This document shows, piece by piece, positions 7,751 to 13,837 of a DNA stretch of 16,639 nt. Position numbers and translations under genes: made by a program. How positions within the stretch are numbered: position 1 is the first letter of the stretch; the number at the start of each line of letters is the position of its first letter. Origin of the DNA: Planctomycetia bacterium (GTDB taxonomy: Bacteria; Planctomycetota; Planctomycetia; Gemmatales; Gemmataceae); contig JANXSH010000959.1 of assembly GCA_025356615.1 (NCBI GenBank), positions 1-16,639 of the forward strand, given 5' to 3'. Below the pieces are notes generated by a model. That model ran no database searches. It was given only the letters and a program-made list of their open reading frames with translations, and was not told the origin of the DNA.

Positions 7751-7823
7751 AGGGGTGTAGCTCAATTGGTAGAGCACTGGTCTCCAAAACCAGCGGTTGA
7801 GCGTTCGAGTCGCTCCGCCCCTG
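7751..7823 (+). tRNA. tRNA-Trp (anticodon CCA)
   Basis: This is a 73-base cloverleaf with acceptor AGGGGTG/CGCCCCT (one T-G wobble). Anticodon stem CTGGT/ACCAG carries anticodon CCA at 7784-7786, and T-arm is GAGCG-TTCGAGT-CGCTC. The discriminator G is typical of bacterial tRNA-Trp. 3' CCA is not encoded. A tRNA-Trp just ahead of secE is a common bacterial arrangement. Confidence 0.95.
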
Positions 7824-7839
7824 CTCTGCGTGGAGAAGA

Positions 7840-7892
7840 TTGGCACCCCCGGGACAAGATGTTCGGGGCCGAACCCGGAGAAGGGATGCCAA
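7840..7892 (+). other. Nested hairpin between tRNA-Trp and secE
   Basis: TTGGCA (7840-7845) pairs with TGCCAA (7887-7892), an inner CCGG pairs with CCGG, and GTTCGG (7861-7866) pairs with CCGAAC (7869-7874). It begins 17 bases after the tRNA. It may be a processing site that frees the tRNA from the secE mRNA. No T-run supports termination. Confidence 0.4.
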
Positions 7893-7990
7893 CAGGAGCC
7901 GCCTGGTCCAGAATCGACCCGACGACTCGTGTGGAAGGATGAACGACCGGGATTCAGGGCGTCCTGATCCGGAATATCATCGCCGGGATG

Positions 7991-8068
7991 GGTTAGAGCA
8001 ACGTGCATTCGGGAATGGTCTGGGGTCCGCTTCCAAACCTGGGGCTCTAACCAGGAGGTTCCATTCCC
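7991..8068 (+). promoter_or_regulatory. Pseudoknot-type structured leader before secE
   Basis: GGTTAGAGC (7991-7999) is exactly complementary to GCTCTAACC (8044-8052), and GGGAATGG (8011-8018) to CCATTCCC (8061-8068). The order is A-B-A'-B', so both can form together only as a pseudoknot. Local alternatives compete: CATT/AATG around 8006-8017 and CCTGG/CCAGG (8038-8055). The last helix ends 14 bases before the AGGA ribosome site of secE, so folding could affect secE translation. It has not been folded computationally. Confidence 0.4.
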
Positions 8069-8092
8069 ATTGACGAGAGGACAGGATTTGTC

Positions 8093-9766
8093 ATGTCTGT
8101 GGCCGTCAAGACATCTACCGGAACTCCTTCCACCAGCGCGCAGGTCAAGCCTGCGCTCGTCAGCCTGGTCGGCGTGTTGTTTTTGCTGGCCTGCCTGGCA
8201 ATCGTCTTCAAGCTGATCCCTGACCTATGGTGGGGTTTCTGGGAGTCCACCGCCGGGACCGAGTCGAAGTTCGTCGGCGGCACGCTCCTGCTCATGATCG
8301 GCATTGCCGCCACTGTTGCCCTCTTCGTACTGGGCGGACGACTCCTCGGACCCAGTTCCGCGCCGGGCGTCCGGGCCGGGATCGTGTTCGGTGTCCTCGG
8401 GCTGATCCTGGTCGTCTTACTGGCCCGTTGGGCCTCGCTATGGTTCGAGCATTGGGCCTACGATTCCTTGGGCGATGTCAAGACGACGTACCTCGTCACG
8501 ACCGGCGTCGTCGCCGGCGCACTGGTCGTCGGCTGGTTCTGGCTCTTCACCCGGCCCGCGACCCAGGAACGCCTCGTCCAGGTCGAGGCCGGTGGCTGGT
8601 TCAGCATGAAGCCGTACAAGAGTAATCAAGGTCAGCGCGTTAGGCGTGCCACGATCCTCGGGATCCTGGTCCTCATCGGGGCCGGCATCTACACGATGCT
8701 CTCTCACCAGGTGTTGTCCCGTGCCGGTTCCGACTGGGCGATCAACCTGCCCTTCACGGGCAAGGTCGCAGTCGATTACTACGGCGACGGCCAGACGTTC
8801 CTGGCGGCACTCCCCGCCGACAAGAAACGCGAAGTCCAGATCGTCTCCGCAGGCAAAGGCACCCGATTTTACGACGGCCAGGTCGTGAGCTTCGACGCCT
8901 ACAAAGAGGCCGTCGAAGGGGCGATCAAGGATCAGAACGCCTCCTCCTTCGAGGCGGCCCCGAAAGACGAGCCGACGGCTTACCTCATGGCGGTCTCGAA
9001 GACCATCTTCGACCCGAAGATGAAAGAAATCCTCGCGAACAAGACCTTGCCCGAGAGCGTGGTCCGCCGCCTGGAATCGCAGTATACGCAAACGGCTTAC
9101 GAAGGTCTGGGCGAGTTGGTCCCGGTCTTCGAGAAAGAACTGAAGCCGAACGCCAAGAGTGAAATCGTCGAGGCGTGGCAGTGGAAGGTTCCTGCTGCCG
9201 TGCTGGTCGTCGATCGCTATGCCTTGCGCGACCAGAATCGTAGCACCGACTCCTCCAAGTACGTCAAGGTGATCCTGCCCTTCGACTCGAAGTTCAAATC
9301 CGAGGAGATCGTCAAGAAGGCCGACTTCGAAGCCGAAGTCGAGAGGATCGAAAAGGAAATAAAGGACGGCCGCGACCGGGTGATTCCGACGAGCGGGTCG
9401 CTCGTATCGGCGAGCGGGACGACGACCTATTCGAGCGTCACCCTGATGCCGAGCATCCAGTTCACGGTGCCGCTGTTTCTGCTGGCCGCGTCGATCTGGT
9501 TCGCCTGGCGCGTGGTCAACATGCCCATGTTCGCCGACTTCCTGATAGCAACCGAGGCGGAACTCAACAAGGTCTCGTGGACGAGTCAGAGGCGTCTGGT
9601 CCAGGACACGATCGTCGTCCTCGTCACCGTGGTGATGATGGCCGTCTTCCTGTTCGGGATGGATTACACCTGGAAGATCCTGCTGAGTTGGAAGCCGATC
9701 GGCGTGCTGCACATCCCGAAGGATACGAACCAGCAGAACAAGACCATCGAGCAGCAGCGTTGGTGA
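8093..9766 (+). CDS. secE: SecE protein-translocase subunit with very long N-terminal extension
   Basis: The product is 557 aa, against roughly 60-130 aa for usual bacterial SecE. The SecE core is at the C-terminus: amphipathic helix FADFLIATEAELNKVSWTSQ (480-499) with the conserved ExxKVxW pattern, then a membrane helix at about 507-530. The extension has four helices at about 21-42, 62-85, 95-117 and 133-153, a basic patch (YKSNQGQRVRR, 175-185), a fifth helix at 186-203, a soluble domain of about 250 residues (204-453) on the outer face if the topology count is right, and a sixth helix at 455-476. The soluble part shows no motif I recognise. The start ATG has AGGA six bases upstream. The gene lies between tRNA-Trp and nusG, exactly where secE is expected. 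Confidence 0.88.
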   Translation: MSVAVKTSTGTPSTSAQVKPALVSLVGVLFLLACLAIVFKLIPDLWWGFWESTAGTESKFVGGTLLLMIGIAATVALFVLGGRLLGPSSAPGVRAGIVFGVLGLILVVLLARWASLWFEHWAYDSLGDVKTTYLVTTGVVAGALVVGWFWLFTRPATQERLVQVEAGGWFSMKPYKSNQGQRVRRATILGILVLIGAGIYTMLSHQVLSRAGSDWAINLPFTGKVAVDYYGDGQTFLAALPADKKREVQIVSAGKGTRFYDGQVVSFDAYKEAVEGAIKDQNASSFEAAPKDEPTAYLMAVSKTIFDPKMKEILANKTLPESVVRRLESQYTQTAYEGLGELVPVFEKELKPNAKSEIVEAWQWKVPAAVLVVDRYALRDQNRSTDSSKYVKVILPFDSKFKSEEIVKKADFEAEVERIEKEIKDGRDRVIPTSGSLVSASGTTTYSSVTLMPSIQFTVPLFLLAASIWFAWRVVNMPMFADFLIATEAELNKVSWTSQRRLVQDTIVVLVTVVMMAVFLFGMDYTWKILLSWKPIGVLHIPKDTNQQNKTIEQQRW

Positions 9767-9806
9767 GACCGCCCCCCGCCGGCACCGAGTCCGTGAGATC
9801 CCTCCC

Positions 9807-10649
9807 ATGTTCGAGCCAGATGTCGTGACAAAACCCGTGGAGACGCTGCCGCATCCGGCCACCGAGCCGGAGGCCGGTGTCGTCATGCACGTCGCGCAGG
9901 ATTCGATGCCCGAACCCGTTGCGGTCGTCCAGGCCGGGGCAGACCACATCGAATCAGGCCATGACGAAGGGACCGATGCCGAAGCGAGTGAGCATGCGGT
10001 AGCTACACCCCACGCCGAGCATGAAGTGCCGTCAACCCCCGAGCCGGTGGCCGAGGAGGCTCCGCCCGAGAACCCCAAGCACTGGTACGTCGTCAAGGTT
10101 CAGAGTGGGCGAGAAGACACGATCAAGGAAGCCATCGAACGCCGCGTTCGTAAGGAGAATCTGGAAGATTCCTTCGGCCAGATCGTGATCCCGGTCGAGA
10201 AGGTGACGGAGGTCAAAGTAGACAAGAACGGGAAGCGGGTGCCCAAGACGAAGGAGCGAAAGCTTTATCCGGGGTATCTGATGGTCGAAGTCGAGTACAA
10301 CGATCGCATCGTCTACCTGTTCCGCGAGACCTCCGGCGTGGGCGACTTCGTCGGGTCGCATCCGGGCAACCTCATGAAGCCGCCGACGCCCATGTCGTCC
10401 GTGGAAATCTTGCGGATGCTCGGGCCGACCAAGAAGCTAGGCGACAGCGATGCCGCCCCCACCATCGCCCCCCCGCCGAAGGGATTGGTGGCCGGCGAGC
10501 GCGTCCGGGTCGTGGACGGCACCTTCAACGGCATGGACGGCACAGTCAAGCAGATCCTCGAGGCGGTCAGCAAGGTCCAGGTCGAGCTGGCGATCTTCGG
10601 CCGCCCCGTGAACGTCGATTTCGAATACTACCAGGTCGAGCAGATTTAA
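9807..10649 (+). CDS. nusG: Transcription elongation/antitermination factor NusG, N-terminally extended
   Basis: The product is 280 aa, against about 180 in E. coli. The NGN domain spans about 91-204 (KHWYVVKVQSGRED start, FGQIVIPVEKV, LYPGYLMVEV), followed by a Pro-rich linker (217-226) and the KOW domain at 226-280 (GERVRVVDGTFNGMDGTV, then IFGRPVNVDF). It binds RNA polymerase through the NGN domain and Rho or ribosomal protein S10 through KOW in studied bacteria. Residues 1-90 are an added, probably disordered tail with 20 Asp/Glu, seven His and only one Lys. The start is uncertain. The ATG at 9807 has no clear ribosome site, and an internal ATG at 9906 has AGGA but at short spacing, which would remove 33 residues of the tail. 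The gap after secE is 40 bases and rplK follows after 13. Confidence 0.93.
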   Translation: MFEPDVVTKPVETLPHPATEPEAGVVMHVAQDSMPEPVAVVQAGADHIESGHDEGTDAEASEHAVATPHAEHEVPSTPEPVAEEAPPENPKHWYVVKVQSGREDTIKEAIERRVRKENLEDSFGQIVIPVEKVTEVKVDKNGKRVPKTKERKLYPGYLMVEVEYNDRIVYLFRETSGVGDFVGSHPGNLMKPPTPMSSVEILRMLGPTKKLGDSDAAPTIAPPPKGLVAGERVRVVDGTFNGMDGTVKQILEAVSKVQVELAIFGRPVNVDFEYYQVEQI

Positions 10650-10662
10650 TAAGGACTGAGCA

Positions 10663-11127
10663 ATGGCACGTGAGGTGAAAGCGCTAATCAAGTTGCAGTG
10701 TCCGGGCGGCATGGCCACGCCGGCCCCGCCCGTCGGCCCCGCGCTGGGTCAGCACGGCGTGAACATCGCGCAGTTCGTCACGAAGTTCAACGACCAGACC
10801 AAGGAGACGCGCGGGCTGATGCTGCCCGTCGTCATCACGGTCTACACGGACCGGACCTTCGAGTTCATCATCAAGAGTCCGCCGGCAGCCATCCTCATCA
10901 AGGCGGCGGCCAAGATCCCCGTCGAGAAGAAGAAGGGTGGCGAGGTCATCCCCGGCGAGGAGAAGACCAAGAAGAGCGGCAAGTACAAGGGGTTCAAGGT
11001 CACGGCCGCCCAGATCAAGGACATCGCCGAGCGGAAGGTGAACGACCTGAACGCCCGCGACCTCGATCACGCCATGCGGATCATCGAGGGGACGGCCCGG
11101 AGCATGGGAATCATCGTCGAGAAGTAA
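10663..11127 (+). CDS. rplK: 50S ribosomal protein L11
   Basis: The product is 154 aa, about 12 longer than E. coli L11. The N-terminal domain carries the thiostrepton-region prolines in GGMATPAPPVGPALGQHGVNI (15-35, in two parts). The C-terminal rRNA-binding domain ends with IEGTARSMGI (141-150). Extra Lys/Gly-rich residues at about 86-107 (VEKKKGGEVIPGEEKTKK) account for the added length. L11 forms the GTPase-associated centre with L10 and L7/L12. AAGGA lies 9 bases upstream of the ATG. Confidence 0.97.
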   Translation: MAREVKALIKLQCPGGMATPAPPVGPALGQHGVNIAQFVTKFNDQTKETRGLMLPVVITVYTDRTFEFIIKSPPAAILIKAAAKIPVEKKKGGEVIPGEEKTKKSGKYKGFKVTAAQIKDIAERKVNDLNARDLDHAMRIIEGTARSMGIIVEK

Positions 11128-11179
11128 GCCTCCCGGCTCCCTGTCGAGAGACGCGGAATCAACCAAATAGGATCTCGAT

Positions 11180-11204
11180 CGATGCGCGTGAGTCACGCGC
11201 ATCG
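11180..11204 (+). other. Perfect 11-bp hairpin between rplK and rplA
   Basis: CGATGCGCGTG (11180-11190) pairs fully with CACGCGCATCG (11194-11204) around loop AGT. TTTT follows at 11210-11213, five bases after the stem. It could be a weak intercistronic terminator or a site for autogenous control. In E. coli L1 represses this operon by binding the rplK leader, but I see no L1-site consensus that I can verify. Confidence 0.5.
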
Positions 11205-11233
11205 GTCCGTTTTGACAGAACGAGACGCACACC

Positions 11234-12127
11234 ATGCCAAAGAAGCAAGCGACCGATACTCCGGAGCAGGCCACTCCCGAGAAGGCTCCCGAGAAGGCCC
11301 CCGAAACCAAGAAGCCTCCGCGCGCCAAGGAACCCAAGCCGACCGAAGGCGCGCCGACTGCGATCGTCGCGGCCGACCAGGGTCAGCCGGGGCCGAAGAA
11401 GAAGGGCCGTCAGCCCGGCGTGCCGCCGCGCATCGGCAAGAAGCTCCGCAACACGCTCAAGGCGCAGAAGAACAAGATCGCCAAGGAGGGGACCGTCCCG
11501 CTGAGGAAGGGTCTCCAACTGCTCAAGACGCTCAAGAAGGCGAAGTTCGACGAGACCGTCGAGGTCCACATGTCGCTCGGCATCGACTCGGCCCAGTCCG
11601 ACCAGATGATCCGCGGCGCGGTGCCCCTGCCGCACGGCCTCGGCAAGCCGAAGCGTGTCTTGGTCTTCTGTCAGGGCGACAACCAGGGCAAGGCGCGGGA
11701 AGCGGGCGCGGACTTCGTCGGGGCCGACGACTTCATCAAGAAGATCCAGACCGAGAACTGGCTCGACTTCGATGTCGCCCTCGCCACCCAGGACATGATG
11801 GGCATGGTCAGCCGACTCGGCAAGATCCTCGGCCCGCGCGGCCTCATGCCGACGCCCAAGGCCGGGACCGTGGTCCCCGCCACCGGCGACATCGGCCTCG
11901 CCGTCCGCGAGTTCAAGGCCGGCAAGGTCGAGTATCGCTCGGACAAGGGCGGGAACGTCCACGCGGGCATCGGCAAGATGAGCTTCGAGGAGGACAAACT
12001 CGTCGCGAACATCACGGCCTTCGTCGATCAGGTCCGCGCCGTCAAGCCGTCGGGCATCAAAGGCAATTACATCAAGTCCATTACCGTCGCCGGCACCATG
12101 ACCGCCGGTGTGCCAGTAACCATGTAG
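11234..12127 (+). CDS. rplA: 50S ribosomal protein L1 with N-terminal extension
   Basis: The product is 297 aa, against about 234 in E. coli. The normal protein begins near residue 66 (RIGKKLRNTLKAQKN). The L1 signature is at 189-213 (SRLGKILGPRGLMPTPKAG). Residues 1-65 are an added Pro/Lys/Ala/Glu-rich tail with AP-E-K repeats (EKAPEKAPE at 16-24 ) and a basic end (KKKGRQ). L1 forms the stalk that moves E-site tRNA and often represses its own operon. The ribosome site before the ATG is weak (GAG at 9-11 bases), which fits translational coupling or control. rplJ follows after 132 bases holding heptamer repeats. Confidence 0.95.
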   Translation: MPKKQATDTPEQATPEKAPEKAPETKKPPRAKEPKPTEGAPTAIVAADQGQPGPKKKGRQPGVPPRIGKKLRNTLKAQKNKIAKEGTVPLRKGLQLLKTLKKAKFDETVEVHMSLGIDSAQSDQMIRGAVPLPHGLGKPKRVLVFCQGDNQGKAREAGADFVGADDFIKKIQTENWLDFDVALATQDMMGMVSRLGKILGPRGLMPTPKAGTVVPATGDIGLAVREFKAGKVEYRSDKGGNVHAGIGKMSFEEDKLVANITAFVDQVRAVKPSGIKGNYIKSITVAGTMTAGVPVTM

Positions 12128-12130
12128 CTG

Positions 12131-12256
12131 TCAGCTCTCAGCTATCAGCTATCAGCCGGAATCGGCTGGAGCGAGGTCGCTGGACAACCTGACACGATAG
12201 CCGGACGGAACGAGCCGTCCGGCTGAAAGCTGATAGCCGAAAGCTGAGAGCTAACA
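12131..12256. repeat. Inverted arrays of heptamer repeats in the rplA-rplJ gap
   Basis: The left array at 12131-12158 has units TCAGCTC, TCAGCTA, TCAGCTA, TCAGCCG. The right array at 12222-12256 has GCTGAAA, GCTGATA, GCCGAAA, GCTGAGA, GCTAACA. The arrays face each other. AGCTCTCAGCT (12133-12143) is an exact complement of AGCTGAGAGCT (12242-12252). Between them a perfect 10-bp hairpin lies at 12199-12224 (AGCCGGACGG/CCGTCCGGCT). The only Shine-Dalgarno-like bases for rplJ (GAGAG, 12246-12250) are inside the right array and would be paired. This is where the autoregulatory L10 leader lies in other bacteria. Confidence 0.75.
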
Positions 12257-12259
12257 CAT

Positions 12260-12835
12260 ATGAGCAAGATCATCAAGGCGATGGAGTTGGCCGACATCAC
12301 GCGGACGTTTCAGGACGTTCGCGACCTCGTCGTGCTGACGACCGACCGGCTGGATTCGCTGGGCGAATATACGCTGCGCGCGAACCTGCGGAAGAAGAAG
12401 ATCCGTCTGAAGACGGTCAAGAACACCCTGTGCCGGAAGGTCTTCCGGGAGCTGAACATCAGCATCCCAGACAACTCGCCGGTCTGGGCGAAGCAATCGG
12501 TCATCGCGTGGGGGGCCGGCAGCATCGCCGAGCTGTGCCGCGAGATCGAGGGCGAACTGAAGAACCCGAAGAACGTCGGGCTCTACAAGGACAAGGGCAA
12601 GGAAAAGGTCACGATCAAGGGCGCGGTCGCCGATGGCCAGTCCGTGACGTTCAAGCAAGCGATCACGATGCCGACCCGGCAGGAAGTCATCTCCCAGATC
12701 GTGGGAATGATCCTCAGCCCCGGCTCCCAGATCGCCGGGTGCCTCGTGGGCATCGGCTCGCAGGTGGCCAGCCAGATCGAGAAGATCAGCGAGAAGACCG
12801 AAGAGGCCGCCCCGGCGGAAACGCCTGCGGTCTGA
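12260..12835 (+). CDS. rplJ: 50S ribosomal protein L10
   Basis: The product is 191 aa, slightly longer than the common 165-175. The N-terminal rRNA/L11-binding domain includes LTTDRLDSLGEYTLRANLR and the KTVKNTL segment (51-57), family hallmarks. The C-terminal helix that holds L7/L12 dimers is at about 145-180, followed by an Ala/Glu/Pro tail. L10 is the base of the L12 stalk and in E. coli represses rplJ-rplL translation by binding their leader. Here the leader is replaced or overlain by heptamer repeats. The ATG follows ACACAT, with only a weak ribosome site. Confidence 0.96.
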   Translation: MSKIIKAMELADITRTFQDVRDLVVLTTDRLDSLGEYTLRANLRKKKIRLKTVKNTLCRKVFRELNISIPDNSPVWAKQSVIAWGAGSIAELCREIEGELKNPKNVGLYKDKGKEKVTIKGAVADGQSVTFKQAITMPTRQEVISQIVGMILSPGSQIAGCLVGIGSQVASQIEKISEKTEEAAPAETPAV

Positions 12836-12929
12836 GAACGCTCGCCGCTCGTAAACCTAGATCAGCTATTACGCAAGGTGCCGCACCGCTTCACGCGGCT
12901 CATACTTCACTCGAAAGGAACATCAACCG

Positions 12930-13319
12930 ATGTCGGAAGCTATTATGGAGTTGGGCGACAAGATCGCGAACCTCAAGCTCATCGAGGCCGTCGCCCTCCG
13001 CGACTACCTCAAGGACAAGTACAAGATCGAGCCCGCCGCCGGCGGCGGCGTGATGGTACAGCAGGGGCCGGCCAAGCCGGAGGCTGTCGAGGCGAAGGTC
13101 CAGACCGAGTTCGCGGTCATCCTCGAAGGCCTGACCGACGCCACGAAGAAGATCGGCGTCATCAAGGTGGTCCGCGAGATCACCGCGTGCGGCCTGGCCG
13201 AAGGCAAGACGCTCGTCGAGTCGGCCCCGAAGGCGGTCAAGGAGAACTTGTCCAAGGAAGAGGCCGAGGCCGTCAAGAAGAAGCTCGAAGAGGCCGGCGC
13301 GAAGGTCTCGCTGAAGTAA
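12930..13319 (+). CDS. rplL: 50S ribosomal protein L7/L12
   Basis: The product is 129 aa, normal length. The N-terminal dimerisation helices are at 1-34, a Gly/Ala/Pro hinge at about 35-55, and the C-terminal factor-binding domain at 56-129 with KKIGVIKVVREITACGL (the KxxVIKxVR motif) and the ending KLEEAGAKVSLK. It recruits EF-Tu, EF-G and other GTPases. AAAGGA lies about 10 bases upstream of the ATG. The 94-base gap after rplJ holds a small GCCGC/GCGGC hairpin (12880-12899). It is the last gene before a terminator. Confidence 0.97.
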   Translation: MSEAIMELGDKIANLKLIEAVALRDYLKDKYKIEPAAGGGVMVQQGPAKPEAVEAKVQTEFAVILEGLTDATKKIGVIKVVREITACGLAEGKTLVESAPKAVKENLSKEEAEAVKKKLEEAGAKVSLK

Positions 13320-13322
13320 CGG

Positions 13323-13426
13323 GTAGGTTGGGTCGAGCGAAGCGAGGCTCACCAACCCTCGGCGTCATGCGTAAGGGTTGAGCAAGAGAAGTGCAGGTGG
13401 GCCTCGCTTCGCTCGACCCACCCTAC
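13323..13426. repeat. REPIN in the rplL-rpoB gap
   Basis: The plus-strand REP (13323-13353) and the minus-strand REP (13426 down to 13396) agree at 29 of 31 bases and are inverted. Each begins GTAG and shares the core TCGAGCGAAGCGAGGC. In the minus copy GGTGGGTC pairs with GGCCCACC around GAGCGAAGCGA, giving a full 8-bp stem with one wobble. The plus copy has one stem mismatch. Spacer bases CAACCCT and AGGGTTG are also complementary. It begins 3 bases after the rplL stop. It is a second REP family distinct from that at 4146-4198. Confidence 0.8.
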
Positions 13427-13441
13427 GAAAGGCGGTTTATA

Positions 13442-13485
13442 CCAGCGAAAACGCCCGATCTCCTCGATCGGGCACTTTTTGCTGG
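13442..13485 (+). terminator. Rho-independent terminator of the rpl operon
   Basis: GCCCGATC (13453-13460) pairs perfectly with GATCGGGC (13466-13473) around TCCTC, and TTTTT follows at 13475-13479. An outer CCAGC/GCTGG and A/T-rich pairing (13442-13485) extends the hairpin. It is the clearest terminator in the window and should separate rplL from rpoB transcription, at least partly. Confidence 0.8.
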
Positions 13486-13504
13486 CATATTTCGTGCCTT
13501 TATG

Positions 13505-13535
13505 TTGAAATAGTGAATGTTGATCGCCGTATAAT
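13505..13535 (+). promoter_or_regulatory. Candidate rpoB promoter
   Basis: TTGAAA (13505-13510) and a consensus TATAAT (13530-13535) are separated by 19 bases, longer than the ideal 17. It lies directly after the terminator, and the local AT-richness is unlike the surrounding DNA. Transcription would start near 13542, giving a leader of about 296 nt. Confidence 0.6.
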
Positions 13536-13568
13536 AGAGTTGAGGCGCGGTGGTGGTTATCGTCAGGG

Positions 13569-13780
13569 TCAGGGACGCCCTGAGAGTGAACCGCCAAGCA
13601 GATCCGTTGTTCGCACCTTGGAATGCAGCGTGCCACAATTCATGCTTCCTGCTTGGCTCCTGGCCGTTGGCCGAGGATCTCCACGACATGCGTGTCGTGG
13701 CCGCATTGAAGCGACTACCCACCGACGAACCCCCAACGGGAATCGGCCTGACACTCGGCTCGTGAATGCCGAGTGTCAGG
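13569..13780 (+). promoter_or_regulatory. Structured rpoB leader with three perfect hairpins
   Basis: Hairpin 1 is TCAGGG/CCCTGA (13569-13583, loop ACG). Hairpin 2 is CCACGACA/TGTCGTGG (13681-13700, loop TGCG). Hairpin 3 is CCTGACACTCGGC/GCCGAGTGTCAGG (13747-13780), 13 bp with an 8-base loop, followed by ATCGTTTCT. Hairpin 3 ends 57 bases before the rpoB start and could be an attenuator or RNase III site, as in the E. coli rplL-rpoB gap, which has both functions. I see no real gene in 13486-13837. Confidence 0.5.
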
Positions 13781-13837
13781 ATCGTTTCTGGTCGGGGGCG
13801 CGTTTGCCTATTCATCACCCTTGGGAGGAGCAACGAT

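Noticed and set aside
8438..10096. A 552-codon open frame antisense to secE-nusG
   Set aside because: It spans two conserved genes and their gap on the other strand and has no family features.
12131..12256. Possible CRISPR-like array
   Set aside because: Units are 7 bases and contiguous, with no spacers, and the two arrays are inverted.
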